This document shows, piece by piece, positions 60,726 to 64,000 of a stretch of 64,000 bases of DNA. How positions within the stretch are numbered: position 1 is the first letter of the stretch; every line of letters begins with the position of its first letter. This DNA comes from Confluentibacter sediminis. Its GTDB lineage: Bacteria > Bacteroidota > Bacteroidia > Flavobacteriales > Flavobacteriaceae. The DNA lies in the NCBI RefSeq assembly GCF_003258355.1, contig NZ_QKPO01000010.1, positions 164,507 to 228,506 on the forward strand, read 5' to 3'. The translations under genes and the position numbers were made by a program. The notes beneath the pieces are model-generated. The model was not told where the DNA came from and did not search any database. It worked only from the letters and a program-made list of their open reading frames with translations.

Positions 60726-61460
60726 ATGAAATTAAACGCCATCATCGTAGAAGATGAAGAAACCAGTAGGGATATTCTAAAAAATTATCTAAAAAAATAC
60801 TGTCCAAACGTTAGCATTCTGGGAGAAGCTTCCAATATTGATGAAGCACTTATTTTAATAAATGACAATAATTTGGATTTGGTGTTTCTTGATGTTGAAA
60901 TGCCTTATGGCAATGCGTTCGATTTATTGGACAAACTTGAAGACATTAATTTTGAAACCGTGTTTGTTACAGCTTATAATCATTATGCCATGGAAGCCTT
61001 GAACGCACATGCTTCTTATTATTTGATGAAACCAATATCCATTGATGAGCTTATTAAAGCCGTTAACTATGTTTCCGAAATTAAAACCAAAGAGAATGCC
61101 CTTCAAAATCAAGTGTTAATTCCCAAAGCAAATACTGTAAATGGTAAGATTACGATTCCGGTACAAGATGGTTTTGAAGTTATTAATACGTCCGATATTT
61201 TATATTGTAAGGCAGACGATAATTACACAGAAATTTATTTAAGCAACAATAAAAAGAAATTAGTAAGCAAAACACTTAAATATTTTGAAGATGCTTTAAA
61301 TGGTGGTAATTTTGCACGTGTCCATAAATCCTATTTAATCAACGTTAGCGAGGTGGTTAAATATTTAAAAGGAAAAGGAGGAAGTGTGGTGCTTAGTAAT
61401 GGAAAGGAAATCATGGTTTCTGCCTCTAAAAAATCAGAGTTGTTGGATTATTTTAAGTAA
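60726..61460 (+). CDS. LytTR-family response regulator
   Basis: A 244-residue regulator. The receiver has acidic Glu9, Asp10 and Glu11 (IIVEDEE), phospho-acceptor Asp56 (LVFLDVEMP), the switch residue in VFVTAYNHYAMEAL and Lys in YYLMKPISIDEL. The LytTR DNA-binding domain covers about 140-244 (ILYCKADDNYTEIYLSNNKKKLVSKTL, FARVHKSYLINVSEV). LytTR regulators pair with LytS-type kinases; the kinase at 56668 is the obvious partner. Its own promoter lies just upstream. Confidence 0.93.
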   Translation: MKLNAIIVEDEETSRDILKNYLKKYCPNVSILGEASNIDEALILINDNNLDLVFLDVEMPYGNAFDLLDKLEDINFETVFVTAYNHYAMEALNAHASYYLMKPISIDELIKAVNYVSEIKTKENALQNQVLIPKANTVNGKITIPVQDGFEVINTSDILYCKADDNYTEIYLSNNKKKLVSKTLKYFEDALNGGNFARVHKSYLINVSEVVKYLKGKGGSVVLSNGKEIMVSASKKSELLDYFK

Positions 61461-61558
61461 TAGTTTACCATGAGGCACAATATAGGAATCTTTAATATCT
61501 ATTCATAATATTTAAAATAGACAATAAACAATAAATTATAATAAATAATCAGTTCAAT

Positions 61559-62074
61559 ATGCCAATAATAAAACCAGTAAACGGAAAATCTCCTCAAATA
61601 CCAGAGGATTGTTTTGTAGCCGAAAATGCCACGATTGTAGGCGATGTGGTTATGGGAACCCAATGCAGCGTTTGGTTTAACGCCGTCATTCGTGGTGATG
61701 TACACTTTATTAAAATGGGTAACAAAGTAAATGTTCAAGACGGTGCTGTTATTCATGCAACTTATAAAACCTCGCCAACAACTATTGGAAATAACGTATC
61801 TATTGGTCATAATGCCATTGTACACGGTTGCACCATTCACGATAATGTACTTGTTGGTATGGGAAGTATTATTATGGACGATTGTGTTGTTGAAAGTAAT
61901 AGTATTATAGCAGCAGGAGCCGTGGTTACAAAAAATACAAGGGTAGAAGCAGGCAGTATTTATGCAGGTGTTCCTGCAAAAAAGGTTAAAGACATTAGCA
62001 AAGAGCTTATCTCTGGTGAGATTGATAGAATAGCAAACAACTATATTAAATATTCAAGTTGGTTTAAGGAATAA
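61559..62074 (+). CDS. Gamma-carbonic-anhydrase-family hexapeptide protein
   Basis: A 171-residue left-handed beta-helix protein of the YrdA/PaaY type. Hexapeptide repeats run through residues 15-140 (NATIVGDVVMG, NNVSIGHNAIVHGCTIHDNVLVGMGSII). Likely metal ligands are His in VIRGDVHFI, and two His in IGHNAIVHGC. Arg-Asp in IRGD is the inter-subunit salt bridge typical of the family. It may have carbonic anhydrase activity, but many relatives do not; unproven. Confidence 0.88.
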   Translation: MPIIKPVNGKSPQIPEDCFVAENATIVGDVVMGTQCSVWFNAVIRGDVHFIKMGNKVNVQDGAVIHATYKTSPTTIGNNVSIGHNAIVHGCTIHDNVLVGMGSIIMDDCVVESNSIIAAGAVVTKNTRVEAGSIYAGVPAKKVKDISKELISGEIDRIANNYIKYSSWFKE

Positions 62075-62076
62075 CT

Positions 62077-62098
62077 ATTTCTGCAAATGCAGGGATTT
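62077..62098. repeat. Degenerate copy of the short palindromic repeat
   Basis: ATTTCTGCAAATGCAGGGATTT, a near-palindrome just after the stop of the carbonic-anhydrase-like gene, similar in size and core (CTGC...GCAG/CAGG) to the repeat at 13606. Probably a small intergenic repeat family. Confidence 0.4.
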
Positions 62099-62282
62099 AT
62101 TTTATTAATTTCAATAATATCTTTCCATAGTATAAAACTCCAACTGAAATTATTAAACAAAGATATAAACCAGTTCTCAATCCAAGACGAAACCCTTCTT
62201 CAAACCTTTGAACTATAATTAGCAGGATAATATAAGTCAAATAACCAGTTCCGAATTTAAACATTCTTTCAAATGCATTCAT
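62097..62282 (-). CDS. Small membrane protein downstream of the broken XRE regulator
   Basis: A 61-residue protein with two hydrophobic helices (TGYLTYIILLIIVQRF and LYLCLIISVGVLYYG). Its ATG overlaps the stop of the upstream frame by four bases (ATGA), so it belongs to the same operon as the XRE/membrane gene. I do not recognise the family. Its 3' end lies by the repeat at 62077. Confidence 0.6.
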   Translation of the reverse strand: MNAFERMFKFGTGYLTYIILLIIVQRFEEGFRLGLRTGLYLCLIISVGVLYYGKILLKLIK

Positions 62283-62675
62283 TTTTCTGAAAGTAGTACA
62301 ATAAAGAAAGGAATGAAAAAACTTAACAAGAAAGCTCCAATTCGGCTATTAATATTTGCGTTCGAGTCTAAAATCAAGAACCCGATGATTGCCATCAAAA
62401 GTAAATTTAAGAGAATTAGAAATATGCCGTTAATTATTAAGGAACCAATAAATTTGCCTTTGCTTGGTTCTCTTTTATTGGTAAAATAATCACTATTTAT
62501 TTCAAGAACATCACAGTAACAAATTAAATTTAATGTTGTGCCTCTTGGCTCATTTTCATTATTTTTCAATTCTTTGAATGGTTCTTAAGTTAACTTTTGA
62601 AAGTTCAACTAATTCTTCTTGAGTGAGTCCTTTAGATTTTCTGATTTCTAAGATTTTAGTTCCTATTGAATTCAT
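62279..62675 (-). pseudogene. XRE helix-turn-helix regulator with membrane tail, split by a frameshift
   Basis: The N-terminal part (from ATG at 62675) reads MNSIGTKILEIRKSKGLTQE...SKVNLRTIQRIEK, a Cro/C1 helix-turn-helix that stops at 62559-62561. The family continues NENEPRGTTLNLI, which is present in another frame immediately after (to 62279), followed by CDVLEINSDYF and two TM helices. One extra base at about 62561 (GAAAAA-T-AAT) splits the gene. CYCDVLEI also looks like it has two extra residues (a TGTTAC insertion). The frame is open upstream to 62762, but the family start is MNSIG. Probably inactivated. Confidence 0.75.
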
Positions 62676-62790
62676 ATTAATAATTTTTATCAAATTTAGA
62701 AAATCATCAAAAGTTTGATAGCGGTTTAGTTCTGACATTTTAACGACATTTGGTTTTGTCATTTATGGGGTAGCTTTTATTTTATAAAAC

Positions 62791-63817
62791 TTAAATAACG
62801 TGAATAATGGATAAGAAAAAGAGTGTTTTTAATTTGTATTAATGACTGATATTTAGTATATTAATAGTATGAAAAACACTCAAATGCTTAGAGATAAAGT
62901 TACAGAATTCTTTGTAAAATTGGATGATTTTTCAGCAAGAATTTACTCAAAACATGGCAAACCATCCAAGATTAGTGGACACCAAGGTTAAAAGGCGAAA
63001 TAGAAAGGGCAAATTATCAGATTCTGAGATGATGAGCATTTATCTGCTTTTCCATTTTGGACAGTTTGCAAACTTCAAACATTTTTGCCTGCAATATGTT
63101 TGCAAGCATTTAAATGACCTGTTCCCTGATCTAGTGAGTTATGAACGTTTTACGGCACGCCAAGAAAGAGTGCTGCTGCCTTTAATGTTGTATTTAAAAT
63201 ATAGGGGTCTGGGCAAATCAAGAGGGATCAATTATATTGATTCTACCCTTCTCAGGGTATGTCATATCAAAAGAGAGAAACAGAACAGGGTATTCAAGAA
63301 TGTAGCAGAAAAAGGAAAATCCACAATGGGCTGGTTCTTCGCCTTCAAGCTCCATATGATCATTAATGACAAAGGAGAGCTTTTATCCTTTTACCTTACC
63401 AAGGGTAATGTGGATGACAGGAACATTGAGCTTATGACGTCCATGACAAAAGAAGCCTTTGGTAAATTGTTCGGAGATAAAGGCTATATATCACAGGCCC
63501 TTTCTGAGCTTTTATTTCAAGATGGCATTCAGCTTGTCACTAAAGTCAGGAATAACATGAAAAAGCAGAACCTCTCTGATGTGGAAGCTATCCTGTTAAG
63601 GAAGAGGGCTTTGGTTGAATCCGTAAACGACGAACTTAAGAACATTTGTAAAATAGAGCATACTAGATATCGATCTGTCAAAGGTTTTTTGGTTAACATA
63701 ATTGCTGCCTTGGTAGCCTACTGTTTCTTTCCTAAGAAGCCTTCTTTAAATATAACCCCGATTCAATCTAAGCAACTAACTTTAGGGGCGGCTTAAACAT
63801 TATTAACGTTAATTAAA
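62791..63817 (+). mobile_element. IS982-family insertion element (probable extent)
   Basis: An IS982-type transposase gene flanked by imperfect inverted repeats: TTAAATAACGTGAATAATG (62791-62809) and the complement of CATTATTAACGTTAATTAA (63799-63817), 17 of 19 bases matching. No clear target duplication was found, so the ends are approximate. Confidence 0.65.
62869..63796 (+). pseudogene. IS982-family transposase with frameshifted N-terminus
   Basis: The main frame (ATG at 62924, 290 codons) has the family motifs KLSDSEMMSIYLLFHFGQF, INYIDSTLLRVCHIKR (catalytic Asp), FGDKGYISQAL (Asp) and KRALVESVNDELKNICKIEHTRYRS (Glu). The expected N-terminus MKNTQMLRDKVTEFFVKLDDF lies in another frame, from ATG 62869 to a stop at 62989-62991. 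Dropping one T from the TTTTT run at 62928-62932 joins them into a normal-length protein of about 308 residues. The 62924 ATG could still give a shortened enzyme. Confidence 0.8.
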
Positions 63818-64000
63818 AATTCAAATAGGCTACTTAAACTAAAATCCAAGATAAGGTTTTGTTGTATTATTTTTATTAGTTAACAAATTTAGTGGATTTT
63901 TTTCTGTAAATTTTTTTAACATATATTTAGCCTTGTAAGCTTCCCAAGAATAGAACTGTTTAATTTTCTAAAGTTACCATAAAGTTATAGATTTTAATTG

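Noticed and set aside
1..64000. CRISPR arrays, tRNA and rRNA genes, prophage
   Set aside because: No regularly spaced repeats, no cloverleaf-like sequences in the intergenic gaps, and no phage structural genes were seen on reading both strands.

Overview
This window is AT-rich chromosomal DNA from a member of the Bacteroidota, almost certainly a Flavobacteriaceae bacterium. The evidence is a sodium-pumping NADH dehydrogenase (Nqr), PorT/SprT of the type IX secretion system, the TamL outer-membrane lipoprotein, menaquinone biosynthesis, many SPII lipoproteins, TPR-rich sensor kinases, promoters with the Bacteroidota -7 element TAnnTTTG, and very few Shine-Dalgarno sequences. No rRNA, tRNA or CRISPR array was seen.

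Layout. 1-2.9 kb holds the end of the nqr operon (nqrC partial, D, E, F). 2.9-4.9 kb holds a small cysteine-containing protein and an SLC13 symporter. 5-9.5 kb is a three-gene minus-strand operon: an ECF sigma factor, a membrane anti-sigma-like TPR protein, and a secreted, membrane-anchored TPR-CHAT protein (putative peptidase). 9.6-13.1 kb is a run of four lipoproteins, one apparently a seven-bladed propeller. 13.2-14.6 kb carries apbE, the flavin transferase that matures Nqr. 14.6-30.8 kb is mostly housekeeping on the minus strand: a DUF2254 protein, a methyltransferase, DUF3050, map, a HAD protein, gpmI, pnp, rpsO, accD, fba, tamL, an rRNA/tRNA methyltransferase (plus strand), porT and menG/ubiE. 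31-34 kb holds trkA-trkH for potassium uptake and small membrane proteins, one of them frameshifted. 34.7-41.1 kb holds an aminotransferase, a desaturase, rsmG, a TPR protein, an SMP-30 protein and a LacI regulator.

41.4-50.4 kb is a signalling block. It has a tiny lipoprotein, a NarL-type kinase/regulator pair, a probable small RNA, and a BlaI/BlaR1-like pair. The BlaR1-like protein carries two tandem TonB-type C-terminal domains instead of a penicillin sensor, and three matching dyads sit at the blaI promoter. 50.4-55.6 kb begins with ruvC and hemW. They are separated by an intact IS1595-family element with perfect 25-bp inverted repeats, an 8-bp target duplication and a passenger membrane gene. 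hemW itself has ATC where its ATG should be. 55.6-62.1 kb holds a SIMPL protein, a LytS-type kinase and a LytTR regulator separated by a leucine-rich-repeat lipoprotein, and a gamma-carbonic-anhydrase-like protein. The end of the window holds a frameshifted XRE regulator and an IS982-family transposase with a frameshifted N-terminus.

How the genes connect: ApbE supplies covalent FMN to Nqr; Nqr energises sodium-driven transport such as the SLC13 carrier; MenG makes the menaquinone that Nqr reduces. TamL and PorT serve outer-membrane biogenesis and type IX secretion. The most interesting regulatory candidates are the sigma/anti-sigma/CHAT operon, the BlaI/BlaR1-TonB module with its operator array, and the roughly 100-nt small RNA. 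All assignments were made by reading the sequence; no database search was run.
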